Origin: Paradesertivirga superstes
Lineage (GTDB): Bacteria; Bacteroidota; Bacteroidia; Sphingobacteriales; Sphingobacteriaceae
DNA length: 64,000 nucleotides
Assembly: GCF_037622515.1 (NCBI RefSeq)
Contig: NZ_JBBJCN010000002.1
Span: forward strand, 496,001 to 560,000
Direction of reading: 5' to 3'
In this document: one piece after another, positions 26,532-36,290 of the stretch
How positions within the stretch are numbered: position 1 is the first letter of the stretch
How the letters are laid out: each line of letters begins with the position of its first letter
Notes under the pieces: model-generated
Seen by the model: the letters and a program-made list of their open reading frames with translations, nothing else
What the model was told of the DNA's origin: nothing
Databases searched by the model: none
Translations under genes and position numbers: made by a program

Positions 26532-27581
26532 TCAGACCGCAGGTTCTTGCTGGCTGAGGCAATGGAAACTACCTAATCCCCATATAATCTCAGTCGAATC
26601 AATACCAACTACTTCCCGCTCCGGAAAACACTGGCCAATAGTTTCGAGGGCTTTATCGTCCTTATCACATCGGTAAGTAGGTACAATTACATGTTTATTA
26701 CTGATATAGAAATTAGCATATGAGGCCGGCAGGCGCATTTCATCATAAACAACTTCGTCTGGCATCGGCAGTTCAACAACATTAAGCTGCTTGCCATTCA
26801 ACAATCTTAGTTTACTTAAAGATCTTAAATTCTTCTGAAGCAATTCATAATTCTCATCATTCACTTTGGTTTCGACCACAGATAAAACTGTATCCTCATT
26901 TACGAATCGGATAGTATCGTCTATATGTCCATCGGTATCATCACCAATTATTCCTTCATCCACCCAAAGAACCTGGTCTATTCCGTAATAATCTGATAAA
27001 TATTTTTCAATCTGATCTTGCTTAAGATGCGGATTTCTGTTTTCATTAAGCAAACAGCACGTTGAAGTTAATACCGACCCCTTACCGTTAAATTCAACAG
27101 AACCTCCTTCCATTACAATACCCGGATGAAAAACAGGCGTATTATAGTGTTGTCCGATTAAAGATGGGATCACATCATCCAAATCATAAGGAGGATATTT
27201 ATTCCCCCAGGCATTGTATCCCCAGTCAACAATTACTTTTTTTATATCAGCATGGGGGTTTATTAAAAAAGCCGGACCATGATCCCGGCACCAGGCATCG
27301 TTAGTGGGATGAAAGAAAAATTCTATTTTACTCAAATCAACTCCGGCTAACTCAAGATGACTTAAAGCAAAGTTTTTCATTTGCTGATCCTTCACGTTAA
27401 TCCTAACTTTCTCGCTCAATGCCAGGATCTTCACAAACTGACAATAAGCAGGATAAATTTCATGAATTTTACCCGGCCAGCTTTCTTCTTTATGCGGCCA
27501 GCTAAGCCATGTGGCTTCATGTGAAGCAAATTCTGCTGGGAAATAGTAGCCTAATTCCTTTGGTGTTTTAAGAGTATCCAA
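26532..27581 (-). CDS. aguA: Agmatine deiminase
   Basis: The 349-residue protein belongs to the peptidyl-arginine-deiminase-fold family, with SHEATWLSWPHKEESWPG at the start, DAWCRDHGPAFL, EGGSVEFNGKGSVL and the catalytic cysteine C341 in GSFHCLSQQ. It converts agmatine to N-carbamoylputrescine plus ammonia. It lies 23 bp downstream of aguB, whose enzyme takes the product to putrescine, so this is a polyamine operon. Confidence 0.96.
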   Translation of the reverse strand: MDTLKTPKELGYYFPAEFASHEATWLSWPHKEESWPGKIHEIYPAYCQFVKILALSEKVRINVKDQQMKNFALSHLELAGVDLSKIEFFFHPTNDAWCRDHGPAFLINPHADIKKVIVDWGYNAWGNKYPPYDLDDVIPSLIGQHYNTPVFHPGIVMEGGSVEFNGKGSVLTSTCCLLNENRNPHLKQDQIEKYLSDYYGIDQVLWVDEGIIGDDTDGHIDDTIRFVNEDTVLSVVETKVNDENYELLQKNLRSLSKLRLLNGKQLNVVELPMPDEVVYDEMRLPASYANFYISNKHVIVPTYRCDKDDKALETIGQCFPEREVVGIDSTEIIWGLGSFHCLSQQEPAV

Positions 27582-27604
27582 TAATCTGGGATTAAATATA
27601 AGAA

Positions 27605-28477
27605 TTAGTCCTCGTCTATATAACGTTTTGTAATTGGGGAATATGAATCAATACGTCTGTCACGCAGAAATGGCCAGTGAGTGCGGTAGCCGTCAGATTT
27701 TGATAAATCCAATTCCTGGACATGTATCTCTTCTTCCTTATGGGAAGCCTGATAGAGCACCGTTCCAAAGGGATTTGAAACGAAAGAACCTCCCCAGAAC
27801 TTCATAGGACCTTCATCGCCCGAACGATTCACACTCACCACATATACGCCATTTGCAACTGCATGACTTCGTTGAATAGTTTGCCATGCATTGTACTGCT
27901 CAGTATTTGTTTCCGTCTCCTGGGATGAAGCCCAGCCTATAGCAGTAGGATAGAATAATATTTCGGCTCCCATTAAAGATGTGATCCTTGCTGCTTCAGG
28001 ATACCACTGATCCCAGCATATTAACACCCCAATGGTTGCGTACTTCGTTTTGAAAACTTTATATCCTAAATCGCCTGGTGTAAAATAAAATTTTTCATAA
28101 TATCCGGGATCATCAGGTATATGCATTTTACGATACTTTCCCAGATATGCCCCATCTGCATCGAGAACAGCAGTAGTATTATGATATAATCCTTCAGCCC
28201 TCTTTTCAAATAAAGAAGCTATTATAACTACATTCAATTCTTTTGCTAAATCTGACAAAGCATTCGTGGATGGCCCGGGGATAGATTCCGCAAGAAGAAA
28301 ATTATCATAATTTTCCTCATCACAAAAATACAGCGAAGTAAAAAGCTCTTGCAAACACACAATTTGTGCACCCTTTGCTGCGGCTTCCCTGGTCTTGGAA
28401 ATAGCTTTTGCAAGATTCTCATCCTTATTTGCGGTGCAGGTCATTTGCACTAATCCAACTTTAACGTTACGTTTCAT
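27605..28477 (-). CDS. aguB: N-carbamoylputrescine amidase
   Basis: The 290-residue nitrilase-fold enzyme has the three catalytic parts: E (LQELFTS), K (YRKMHIPDD) and C (ICWDQWYPEA). It hydrolyses N-carbamoylputrescine to putrescine, CO2 and ammonia. I start at ATG 28477 (MKRNVKVGLVQM), which is where the nitrilase fold begins; an in-frame upstream ATG at 28549 would add 24 unconserved residues. aguA follows 23 bp downstream. Confidence 0.95.
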   Translation of the reverse strand: MKRNVKVGLVQMTCTANKDENLAKAISKTREAAAKGAQIVCLQELFTSLYFCDEENYDNFLLAESIPGPSTNALSDLAKELNVVIIASLFEKRAEGLYHNTTAVLDADGAYLGKYRKMHIPDDPGYYEKFYFTPGDLGYKVFKTKYATIGVLICWDQWYPEAARITSLMGAEILFYPTAIGWASSQETETNTEQYNAWQTIQRSHAVANGVYVVSVNRSGDEGPMKFWGGSFVSNPFGTVLYQASHKEEEIHVQELDLSKSDGYRTHWPFLRDRRIDSYSPITKRYIDED

Positions 28478-28608
28478 TGAGTCAATTGAACCACAAAAAT
28501 AATTAAATGGTTGATTGGACCGGCTAAAAAAGTTAAGAATAATCTGCATATTTACCTTGCATAAACATATACTTATTATTTACACAGCTATTTAGCACAA
28601 GTACTTAA

Positions 28609-29349
28609 ATGGAACATGAAAAACCAACTGATACTTTTTTTAAAGATGAAATAAAAAAGGTATCGGATTTTAAATTCAGCAATAAAGTTGCTAAAGTTTT
28701 TGATGATATGGTCAGCAGATCTGTACCATTTTATGGGGAAATCCAGCGAATGATATCAGAAATTGCAGCTGATCATATACAACCAGGAACGAATGTTTAT
28801 GATCTGGGCTGCTCTACCGGCACAACAATGATCGGAATGGATACGATGATTCCTGATGATATTAAATTTATTGGTCTGGATGACTCTAAAGAAATGCTTG
28901 AAAAGTGCGATCAAAAACTCAAGGAGGCTTGTTTTAAAAGGCCATATGAATTGATTGAAGCTAATATGCAGGAAGGCTTTAAGGTAGAAAATGCTTCCGT
29001 AGCCGTCCTTTGTCTGACCTTGCAATTCATTCGGCCAATAAGTCGCGAGAAAGTATTAAAAACAATATATGATGGCCTGAAACCTGGAGGTGTATTGATT
29101 TTGTCAGAAAAGATTTTAGCTGAAGAAAGCCTGTTCAACAGGAACTTTATAAAATATTATTATAATATGAAGCGACGGAACAATTACAGCGAAATGGAAA
29201 TATCCCAAAAAAGGGAAGCTCTGGAAAATGTTTTGATCCCTTATAAACTGAGTGAAAATATTTTAATGCTTCGCGATGCGGGATTTGCACATTGTGAAGT
29301 TTTTTTTAAATGGTACAATTTTTCAGGATTAATTGCAATAAAAAACTAG
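28609..29349 (+). CDS. cmoA: Carboxy-S-adenosyl-L-methionine synthase
   Basis: The 246-residue protein has the CmoA-type SAM loop YDLGCSTGTT and the family block YSEMEISQKREALENV near residue 200, whose arginine in E. coli CmoA holds the carboxyl group of the product. It makes Cx-SAM from SAM and prephenate for wobble uridine modification (cmo5U34) in tRNA. The usual partner CmoB is not in this window; the next gene, 1 bp downstream, is a membrane methyltransferase. Confidence 0.85.
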   Translation: MEHEKPTDTFFKDEIKKVSDFKFSNKVAKVFDDMVSRSVPFYGEIQRMISEIAADHIQPGTNVYDLGCSTGTTMIGMDTMIPDDIKFIGLDDSKEMLEKCDQKLKEACFKRPYELIEANMQEGFKVENASVAVLCLTLQFIRPISREKVLKTIYDGLKPGGVLILSEKILAEESLFNRNFIKYYYNMKRRNNYSEMEISQKREALENVLIPYKLSENILMLRDAGFAHCEVFFKWYNFSGLIAIKN

Positions 29350-29350
29350 G

Positions 29351-30073
29351 ATGATCGGAATAGGAAATTTCTTTTTCAAATACAGAAACTATTTATTTAT
29401 TTTTTTATATCTGGCCATATTTATTCCCTCCAGATTGATTTTCACCGAAAGTCAATTCGGAGAAAATTATTATCTGATTCCTATAATATTAGGATTGATC
29501 ATCACCTTCTCAGGGCAATTAATCAGAGGACTAACAATTGGATTAGCCTATATCGTTCGTGGCGGACAAAATAAAAAAGTCTACGCAGAAGATCTTGTCA
29601 CCGGCGGAATTTTCAACCACTGCAGAAACCCTTTATATGTAGGTAATATTTTAATGCTGCTTGGAGTGGGTATTATATCCAATTCTTTGCTCTTTGTAGC
29701 TTTTTTTATGCCCTTATTTCTTTTTATATATCAGGCTATTGTACTTGCGGAAGAAAAGTTTTTAAGAGGCAAATTTGGCGAACAATTTGATGTCTATTGC
29801 CAAAGAGTAAGCAGGTGGTTAATCAATTTCGATGGGATAGGTGACACAATTAAAAGCATGAAATTCAACTGGAAACGCTGGATACTTAAAGAATACAACA
29901 CCCAGTTTGTATGGCTCTCAGGAATTACCCTTCTTCTTCTGTTAAAATATCCTCAAATAATCTACGAAGACATCGATTTAAGAAATTTACTTATAGCTGT
30001 AGTTCTTAGCGTATTGCTTGCTGCTTACCTATTTATCAGATATCTGAAGAAATCAGGGAGAATGGTTGCGTAA
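29351..30073 (+). CDS. Membrane methyltransferase, isoprenylcysteine/phospholipid methyltransferase-like
   Basis: The 240-residue protein has about six helices and the ICMT/PEMT signature: HCRNPLYVGN (near residues 94-103), then EEKFLRGKFGEQFDVYCQRVSRW. Such enzymes transfer methyl from SAM to membrane substrates. An extra pair of C-terminal helices (~185-230) follows the core. It starts 1 bp after the cmoA stop, so the two are co-translated. The substrate is unknown. Confidence 0.8.
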   Translation: MIGIGNFFFKYRNYLFIFLYLAIFIPSRLIFTESQFGENYYLIPIILGLIITFSGQLIRGLTIGLAYIVRGGQNKKVYAEDLVTGGIFNHCRNPLYVGNILMLLGVGIISNSLLFVAFFMPLFLFIYQAIVLAEEKFLRGKFGEQFDVYCQRVSRWLINFDGIGDTIKSMKFNWKRWILKEYNTQFVWLSGITLLLLLKYPQIIYEDIDLRNLLIAVVLSVLLAAYLFIRYLKKSGRMVA

Positions 30074-30102
30074 CCTGACTTAGTAATTTTCAAAAAATAA
30101 TT

Positions 30103-30128
30103 CAGCTGTACCCTAAACAGTACAGCTG
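30103..30128. terminator. Bidirectional hairpin terminator
   Basis: CAGCTGTAC (30103-30111) pairs perfectly with GTACAGCTG (30120-30128) around an 8-base loop, extendable by one base pair. T-rich stretches follow on both strands. It lies between the membrane methyltransferase and the convergent permease. Confidence 0.65.
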
Positions 30129-30156
30129 AGCTTTTAAACGATAAATTTCTTAATGG

Positions 30157-30178
30157 TTGCCTGAACTTATGCAGGCAA
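30157..30178. terminator. Second hairpin before the permease stop
   Basis: TTGCCTG (30157-30163) pairs with CAGGCAA (30172-30178) across an 8-base loop, with a further G-C pair outside after a G-U pair. It sits 12 bp beyond the permease stop codon and is tandem to the hairpin at 30103. No T-run follows. Confidence 0.4.
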
Positions 30179-30189
30179 TCGGCGGACTA

Positions 30190-31632
30190 TTACTTTATTG
30201 CAGTATCTGATTTTCTCCACAGATAATAAACCGGCAGTCCAATCAATACAATGATTAATCCTGGCCAGGTATATTCAGGCTTGAAAATAATCAGCAGTGT
30301 GCAGAACGCCAGACCCATTAGTATATATATTGCCGGTAACAAAGGGTATCCAAAGGCTTTATAAGGCCTTTCTGCTTCAGGCTGTTTTCTTCTTAGAATA
30401 AAAATTCCAAAAATTGTAAGCACATAGAAAATTACGACCACAAATGAGATCATATCTAAAAGGTTGCCATATTTTCCGCTTAAACATAAAATACAAGCCA
30501 TAATACACTGAATCCAAAGTGCAAATTCAGGAACTGAATTTTTGTTAAGTTCAGCGGTTTTCTTAAAAAATAATCCATCATTAGCCATAGTATAATACAC
30601 CCTCGCTCCTGCCAGAATAAGTCCATTATTACATCCAAAAGTTGAAACCATTATCAGCAGCGCCAAAAGCGTTGTTCCTAAAGCTCCGAAGATTTCATTA
30701 GCTACCGACAAGGCAATCCGATTATCTTTTGCAAATGCTAATTGTTCAATGGGTAAAACAGCCAGGTACATCAGATTTGCAGCAACGTAAATCAAAGTGA
30801 CGATTAAGGTTCCAAGAAACAAACTTAAACCAATATTTCTTTGAGGATTTCTGACTTCACCTGCTATAAAGGTTACGTTGTTCCAGGCATCACTGCTAAA
30901 AATACTCCCAACCATGGCAGCAGCAAAAGCGCCCATAATAGTTAGGCCAGTTAAATTCACCCAACTATTTTCGGCAATACTGACGTCAAGACGAGAAGCA
31001 TGCTGCTTCATAGTCCATGCATCCTGCCAGTTAGCATTCCATACACCTGAATTGGCGGCTATAAAACCAAAAATAATTAACCCGAACAGTGCAAGAAGTT
31101 TTGCAGAAGTAAAAACAGTTTGAATCAACTTTCCTGTTTTTATACCGCGTGTATTTATGTACGTGAGAAAAACAATGAGGATGATACCTACTGCCTGAGC
31201 AGCCGAAATCTTGAAACTTTCATTTAGGGAAAACAATATATTGTTATCACCAAAGTCTTCATTCAGATATCCAAGGAATTTCCCAAAAGCCACTGCAACT
31301 GCAGCAATAGTTCCGGTTTGAATAACCGTAAAAAAACTCCAGCCATATAAAAATCCAATCAGTGGATTATATGCTTCCTTTAAATATACGTATTGTCCGC
31401 CGGCTTTGGGAAACATCCCGCTTAACTCACCATAACTAATGGCAGCAATTAAGGTCATGATCCCGGTAATCAGCCAAACCAGAATTAACCAGCCGGATGA
31501 TCCCACATCCTTTAGCATATCTGAACTGACTATAAAAATACCTGAGCCTATCATGCTTCCGGCAACTAATAATGTCGCATCCAGCAAACCGAGCTCACGT
31601 TTCATTGTTGAAGTATCCTGTAGTTTAGTCAT
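30190..31632 (-). CDS. APC-family amino acid permease
   Basis: The 480-residue protein has about twelve helices and the APC first-helix motif GSMIGSGIFI (near residues 25-34), a GGQYVYLKEAYNP block and a late WPGLIIVLIGLPVYYLW helix. It imports or exchanges amino acids across the inner membrane; the LAT/YfnA-like pattern does not fix the substrate. It is a single gene with terminator hairpins downstream (30103-30178) and divergent from the pyrophosphatase. The upstream gap (31633-31806) has no clear operator. Confidence 0.9.
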   Translation of the reverse strand: MTKLQDTSTMKRELGLLDATLLVAGSMIGSGIFIVSSDMLKDVGSSGWLILVWLITGIMTLIAAISYGELSGMFPKAGGQYVYLKEAYNPLIGFLYGWSFFTVIQTGTIAAVAVAFGKFLGYLNEDFGDNNILFSLNESFKISAAQAVGIILIVFLTYINTRGIKTGKLIQTVFTSAKLLALFGLIIFGFIAANSGVWNANWQDAWTMKQHASRLDVSIAENSWVNLTGLTIMGAFAAAMVGSIFSSDAWNNVTFIAGEVRNPQRNIGLSLFLGTLIVTLIYVAANLMYLAVLPIEQLAFAKDNRIALSVANEIFGALGTTLLALLIMVSTFGCNNGLILAGARVYYTMANDGLFFKKTAELNKNSVPEFALWIQCIMACILCLSGKYGNLLDMISFVVVIFYVLTIFGIFILRRKQPEAERPYKAFGYPLLPAIYILMGLAFCTLLIIFKPEYTWPGLIIVLIGLPVYYLWRKSDTAIK

Positions 31633-31806
31633 AATAAAAAGAGTACCTTATGTCGCTTCTAAGATATTTAAAAATAAACCCCCTTTGCAAATGATTTAAT
31701 TTAAACTTATAAAAGTGTTGCTTTTGCACTATTTAATTTGGAAAGTTGATTTTCCCTTTTATTTTTGATTTTCACTAAACAATTAATCTAACTCGACCGC
31801 GTATTT

Positions 31807-34026
31807 ATGCAATTTTTACATGAAAATTTAATTTACTCTATTCCTTTGTTTGGATTGATCGGCATCCTGGTAATGCTGTATAAATCGGCATGGGTAATTA
31901 AACAAGATGCAGGTGATGAAAATATGCGAACCCTTTCAGGTTATATAGCCGATGGGGCTATGGCCTTTCTTAGGGCAGAATGGAAAATTTTAGGATATTT
32001 TGCGGTTATAGCTGCAATTATACTGGCATTTTCCGGCACTATGGTTGAAACATCGAGCCCTGTAATAGCAATTTCATTCCTTATCGGAGCTTTCACCTCT
32101 GCCTTTGCCGGATATATTGGAATGAACATCGCTACTAAAGCTAACGTTCGAACCACGCATGCTGCACGCACAAGTTTAGCTCAGGCACTTAAAGTCTCAT
32201 TTACTGGAGGAAGTGTAATGGGAATTGGTGTAGCCGGTCTCGCCGTATTGGGTTTAGGAAGTTTGTTTATTGTCTTCTACCAGTTATATGTTGTACAGAC
32301 TGGTGGCAATGTTAACGGTCCTGAAATGGAGAAAGCCCTTGAAGTGCTTGCAGGCTTTTCGTTAGGCGCCGAATCGATTGCCTTGTTTGCCCGTGTTGGA
32401 GGAGGCATTTATACCAAAGCTGCGGATGTTGGTGCCGACTTGGTTGGTAAAGTGGAAGCAGGCATTCCGGAAGACGATGTGCGCAATCCTGCAACCATTG
32501 CCGATAATGTTGGAGATAACGTAGGTGATGTTGCCGGCATGGGTGCCGACCTTTTCGGATCCTTCGTAGCAACAATTCTAGCGACCATGGTATTAGGGCG
32601 CGAAATTAAGTCTGTAGATAATTTTGGAGGAATAGCTCCGATTCTATTACCCATGTTAATTGCCGGTCTGGGTTTAATATTTTCTATAATTGCCACCTCC
32701 TTTGTGAGAATAAAAAATGAAACGGATAGCGTTCAGAATGCACTTAATATGGGCAACTGGTCGTCTATTGTATTAACAGGTGCGGCCTCCTTTTTTGCTG
32801 TTAAATGGTTATTGCCCGATACCATGAATATAAGAGGCTATGATTTTACCAGTACAGACGTTTACCTCTCTATTGTCGTTGGTTTAACAGTGGGAACATT
32901 AATGAGTTTAATAACTGAATATTATACCGCGATGGGTAAACGACCGGTAAACTCAATTATTCAACAATCCTCTACGGGTCATGCAACAAATATAATTGCT
33001 GGTTTGGCAGTTGGCATGGAATCTACTGTTCTTCCAATTTTAGTTCTTGCCTCAGGCATTTACGGTTCGTATCATTTTGCCGGATTATATGGTGTTGCCA
33101 TTGCAGCTGCAGGTATGATGGCTACCACGGCTATGCAGTTGGCAATTGATGCTTTTGGACCTATCGCAGATAATGCCGGAGGTATAGCAGAAATGAGCCA
33201 GCTGCCTGAAGAAGTTCGTCACCGTACAGATAACTTAGATGCTGTTGGAAACACTACGGCTGCTACCGGGAAAGGCTTTGCTATTGCATCAGCAGCATTG
33301 ACGTCTTTAGCACTATTTGCAGCTTTCGTTGGAATTGCAGGTATAGACCGGATTGATATTTATAAAGCAGATGTACTTGCCGGCTTATTTGTCGGAGGAA
33401 TGATTCCTTATATTTTTTCTTCTTTGTGTATTTCTGCTGTGGGCCGCGCAGCCATGGAAATGGTTCAGGAAGTACGGAGACAATTCCGCGAAATTCCCGG
33501 GATTATGGAATACAAAGCAAAACCAGAATATGAAAAATGCGTAGCTATTTCCACTAAGGCATCGTTAAGAGAGATGATGCTTCCTGGTGCCATTGCATTA
33601 ATTGTTCCGGTAATTGTAGGCTTTTCGCTTGGCCCTGAGGTTTTAGGGGGCTTACTTGCAGGTGTAACGGTTTCTGGTGTGTTAATGGGAATGTTCCAGT
33701 CAAATGCCGGCGGCGCCTGGGATAATGCTAAAAAATCATTTGAAAAAGGAGTTGAAATTGATGGCGAAACTTATTATAAAAAATCCGATCCGCATAAGGC
33801 CTCTGTTACAGGTGATACAGTAGGAGATCCCTTTAAAGATACATCCGGACCGTCAATGAATATCCTTATTAAACTAATGTCGATTGTTTCATTAATAATT
33901 GCGCCCCATATTCATGTAAACGGAAACGAAACAACAAAGGTAAAATCTGAAGTAAAAAAAGAGATCAGAGTTGTCCAGGGACATCCAGGAATAGATAAAA
34001 GCTTTAATAATCAAAATTCACAATAA
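31807..34026 (+). CDS. hppA: K+-dependent membrane-bound ion-pumping pyrophosphatase
   Basis: The 739-residue protein has about sixteen helices and the substrate block GGGIYTKAADVGADLVGKVEAGIPEDD in two parts, followed by DNVGDNVGDVAGMGADLFGS. The potassium-dependence position reads NTTAAT, with alanine where K+-independent enzymes have lysine, so it is predicted to need K+. It hydrolyses pyrophosphate to pump Na+ or H+ out of the cytosol; the ion cannot be decided safely here. A charged tail of about 35 residues (HVNGNETTKVKSEVKKE...) follows the last helix. A permease gene lies 48 bp downstream. Confidence 0.93.
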   Translation: MQFLHENLIYSIPLFGLIGILVMLYKSAWVIKQDAGDENMRTLSGYIADGAMAFLRAEWKILGYFAVIAAIILAFSGTMVETSSPVIAISFLIGAFTSAFAGYIGMNIATKANVRTTHAARTSLAQALKVSFTGGSVMGIGVAGLAVLGLGSLFIVFYQLYVVQTGGNVNGPEMEKALEVLAGFSLGAESIALFARVGGGIYTKAADVGADLVGKVEAGIPEDDVRNPATIADNVGDNVGDVAGMGADLFGSFVATILATMVLGREIKSVDNFGGIAPILLPMLIAGLGLIFSIIATSFVRIKNETDSVQNALNMGNWSSIVLTGAASFFAVKWLLPDTMNIRGYDFTSTDVYLSIVVGLTVGTLMSLITEYYTAMGKRPVNSIIQQSSTGHATNIIAGLAVGMESTVLPILVLASGIYGSYHFAGLYGVAIAAAGMMATTAMQLAIDAFGPIADNAGGIAEMSQLPEEVRHRTDNLDAVGNTTAATGKGFAIASAALTSLALFAAFVGIAGIDRIDIYKADVLAGLFVGGMIPYIFSSLCISAVGRAAMEMVQEVRRQFREIPGIMEYKAKPEYEKCVAISTKASLREMMLPGAIALIVPVIVGFSLGPEVLGGLLAGVTVSGVLMGMFQSNAGGAWDNAKKSFEKGVEIDGETYYKKSDPHKASVTGDTVGDPFKDTSGPSMNILIKLMSIVSLIIAPHIHVNGNETTKVKSEVKKEIRVVQGHPGIDKSFNNQNSQ

Positions 34027-34074
34027 TATACGCTTCGCTTTCAAGCTATTCTATAATAATACTAATTTGCATTC

Positions 34075-35589
34075 ATGAGTTTATTTATAAAAAAACCAAT
34101 AAATCAGCTTCTCGCAGATTCTGCTGAGTCTGAAAAAGGATTAAAACGTACACTTAGTGCCACTTCCCTGGTAGCATTAGGCATTGGAGCTATAATCGGT
34201 GCGGGATTATTTGTAAGAACCGCAGCCGCTGCAGCTCAAAATGCAGGTCCTTCGGTCACCCTTGGATTTATTGTTGCAGCGATAGGCTGTGCATTAGCAG
34301 GACTCTGTTATGCAGAACTCTCTTCTTCTATCCCTATCGCAGGTAGCGCATACACTTATAGCTATGCTACAATGGGGGAATTAATTGCATGGATAATCGG
34401 ATGGGATTTAATACTCGAATATGCTGTCGGCGCCGCTACTGTAGGTATTGCCTGGAGCGAATACCTCAATAATTTACTGGTCAATGTATTGCACTTACCA
34501 CCTATTCCCTACGAGCTCAGCCACTCCCCTTTTCAGCAATCACTTGAGGGAGTTTCAGGAGTAATCAATCTTCCTGCTCTGGCTATTGTTTCTTTATTGA
34601 CGATGCTATTAATTAAAGGAACTCAAGAATCCGCATTTGTAAACGGTATAATAGTGGTTGCCAAAGTAGCTATCGTTGTATTAATAATTGTTGTTGGCTG
34701 GGGTTTCATAAATCCGGCAAACCATCAAAATTACATACCTGAGCCTAGTGTGTATGTTGACCATCAGGGAATTTCACACAATTTTGGCGGTATTATGGGA
34801 ATCTTAGGAGCCGCGGGAGTCGTGTTTTTTGCATTTATTGGATTTGATGCTGTGAGCACAACTGCCCAGGAAGCTAAAAACCCTAAAAAAGATATGCCTA
34901 TTGGAATTTTGGGATCGCTGGCAGTTTGTACCATCTTATATATTCTATTTGCTCATGTATTAACAGGTGTTGCAGGAATCGAAGATTTTAGAACTACAGG
35001 TAAAGAAGCATCAGTAGCATTTGCAATTGAAAAATACATGCCAGGATATAGCTGGCTTGCTCAGCTTGTAACTGTTGCTATTCTGGCTGGCTTTTCTTCG
35101 GTAATTCTTGTAATGCTATTAGGACAATCAAGAGTATTTTATTCTATGAGCCGTGATGGCTTACTTCCTAAAATGTTCAGCGAAATACATCCCAAATACA
35201 AAACACCATATAAAGCCAACTGGTTCATCCTGATTTTAGTAGGGTTATTTGCTGCATTTGTGCCCGGAGATATTGTGGGCGACATGACGAGTATAGGAAC
35301 ATTATTCGCATTTATGCTGGTTTGTGCTGCTGTCATAGTTCTACGAAAAACAAATCCTGACCTACCACGACAATTTAAAACCCCATGGGTGCCCTTTATT
35401 CCTATATTGGGTATTCTGGTTTGCGGCGCTATGATATTTGGTTTAGGCTGGACAAACTGGCTGCGTTTATTTGCATGGCTGGCCGTCGGCTTTATAATAT
35501 ATTTCATGTATAGCAGAAAGCACTCCATTCTAAGAAACCAACATAAAGTGGTTTTGCCTAAAGATCCAAATCCAAAGATTATAGAATAA
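34075..35589 (+). CDS. Cationic amino acid transporter-like APC permease
   Basis: The 504-residue protein has twelve to fourteen helices and the APC motif GIGAIIGAGLFVRT (near 37-50), followed by the CAT-type GWDLILEYAVGAATVGIAWS and FFAFIGFDAVSTTAQEAKNPKKDMP blocks. It moves amino acids, probably basic ones, across the inner membrane. It follows hppA by 48 bp on the same strand and is closed by a strong terminator at 35597. Confidence 0.9.
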   Translation: MSLFIKKPINQLLADSAESEKGLKRTLSATSLVALGIGAIIGAGLFVRTAAAAAQNAGPSVTLGFIVAAIGCALAGLCYAELSSSIPIAGSAYTYSYATMGELIAWIIGWDLILEYAVGAATVGIAWSEYLNNLLVNVLHLPPIPYELSHSPFQQSLEGVSGVINLPALAIVSLLTMLLIKGTQESAFVNGIIVVAKVAIVVLIIVVGWGFINPANHQNYIPEPSVYVDHQGISHNFGGIMGILGAAGVVFFAFIGFDAVSTTAQEAKNPKKDMPIGILGSLAVCTILYILFAHVLTGVAGIEDFRTTGKEASVAFAIEKYMPGYSWLAQLVTVAILAGFSSVILVMLLGQSRVFYSMSRDGLLPKMFSEIHPKYKTPYKANWFILILVGLFAAFVPGDIVGDMTSIGTLFAFMLVCAAVIVLRKTNPDLPRQFKTPWVPFIPILGILVCGAMIFGLGWTNWLRLFAWLAVGFIIYFMYSRKHSILRNQHKVVLPKDPNPKIIE

Positions 35590-35596
35590 AATTAGA

Positions 35597-35625
35597 AAAG
35601 GCTTCGGATATACGGAGCCTTTTTT
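35597..35625 (+). terminator. Rho-independent terminator after the CAT-like permease
   Basis: AAAGGCTTCG (35597-35606) pairs with CGGAGCCTTT (from 35613) with one G-T mismatch and a 6-base loop, followed by a T-run to 35625. Confidence 0.85.
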
Positions 35626-35668
35626 GCTTGCTTGATTTTATTAATTCCTCAAATCTGTATTTTTAATC

Positions 35669-36247
35669 ATGGACAATTTCTTCAACCTTGATCAAAAGCA
35701 AATTTTATCAGTAACAATGATTCTGTTTGCGATTATTGATATAATAGGCGCTATACCTGTTGTAATTTCATTAAGAAAGAAATCAGGACATATTCAATCT
35801 GAGAAAGCCAGCCTGGTTGCTCTCGTACTAATGATTTTGTTTCTCTACCTCGGGGATGAATTATTAAGCCTTATTGGGTTGGATGTAGCCTCTTTCGCTA
35901 TTGCAGGTTCAATTGTTATTTTCATCATTGCTATGGAAATGATCTTAGGCATCAACCTATTCAAAGAAGAAGTTCCAAAGACTGTTTCTATTGTGCCACT
36001 GGCATTTCCACTTATAGCAGGGGCAGGAACTATGACTACATTATTATCATTGCGATCTGAATATGAGATTCAAAACATTTTGGTGGGCGTAGTTATTAAT
36101 ATGCTGTTTGTATACATTGTTTTAAAAAATACGCTCACCATAGAGAAACTTATTGGTCTCTCTGGCCTGAATATTCTTAGAAAAGCATTTGGCATAATTT
36201 TACTGGCTATTGCTGTCAAATTATTCAGAAATAATACAGGTTTATAA
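35669..36247 (+). CDS. MarC family integral membrane protein
   Basis: The 192-residue protein has six helices and the MarC blocks FAIIDIIGAIPVVISL, FIIAMEMILGINLF and PLAFPLIAGAGTMTTLL. The family is of unknown transport function; the name comes from the mar region and does not imply drug resistance. It is a single gene between the permease terminator and a convergent response regulator. A TATTTTTA -7-like element lies just before the ATG. Confidence 0.88.
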   Translation: MDNFFNLDQKQILSVTMILFAIIDIIGAIPVVISLRKKSGHIQSEKASLVALVLMILFLYLGDELLSLIGLDVASFAIAGSIVIFIIAMEMILGINLFKEEVPKTVSIVPLAFPLIAGAGTMTTLLSLRSEYEIQNILVGVVINMLFVYIVLKNTLTIEKLIGLSGLNILRKAFGIILLAIAVKLFRNNTGL

Positions 36248-36290
36248 ACGAGAATAAAATTCAGAACCCAGATAGCTTAATCAAACTCTG

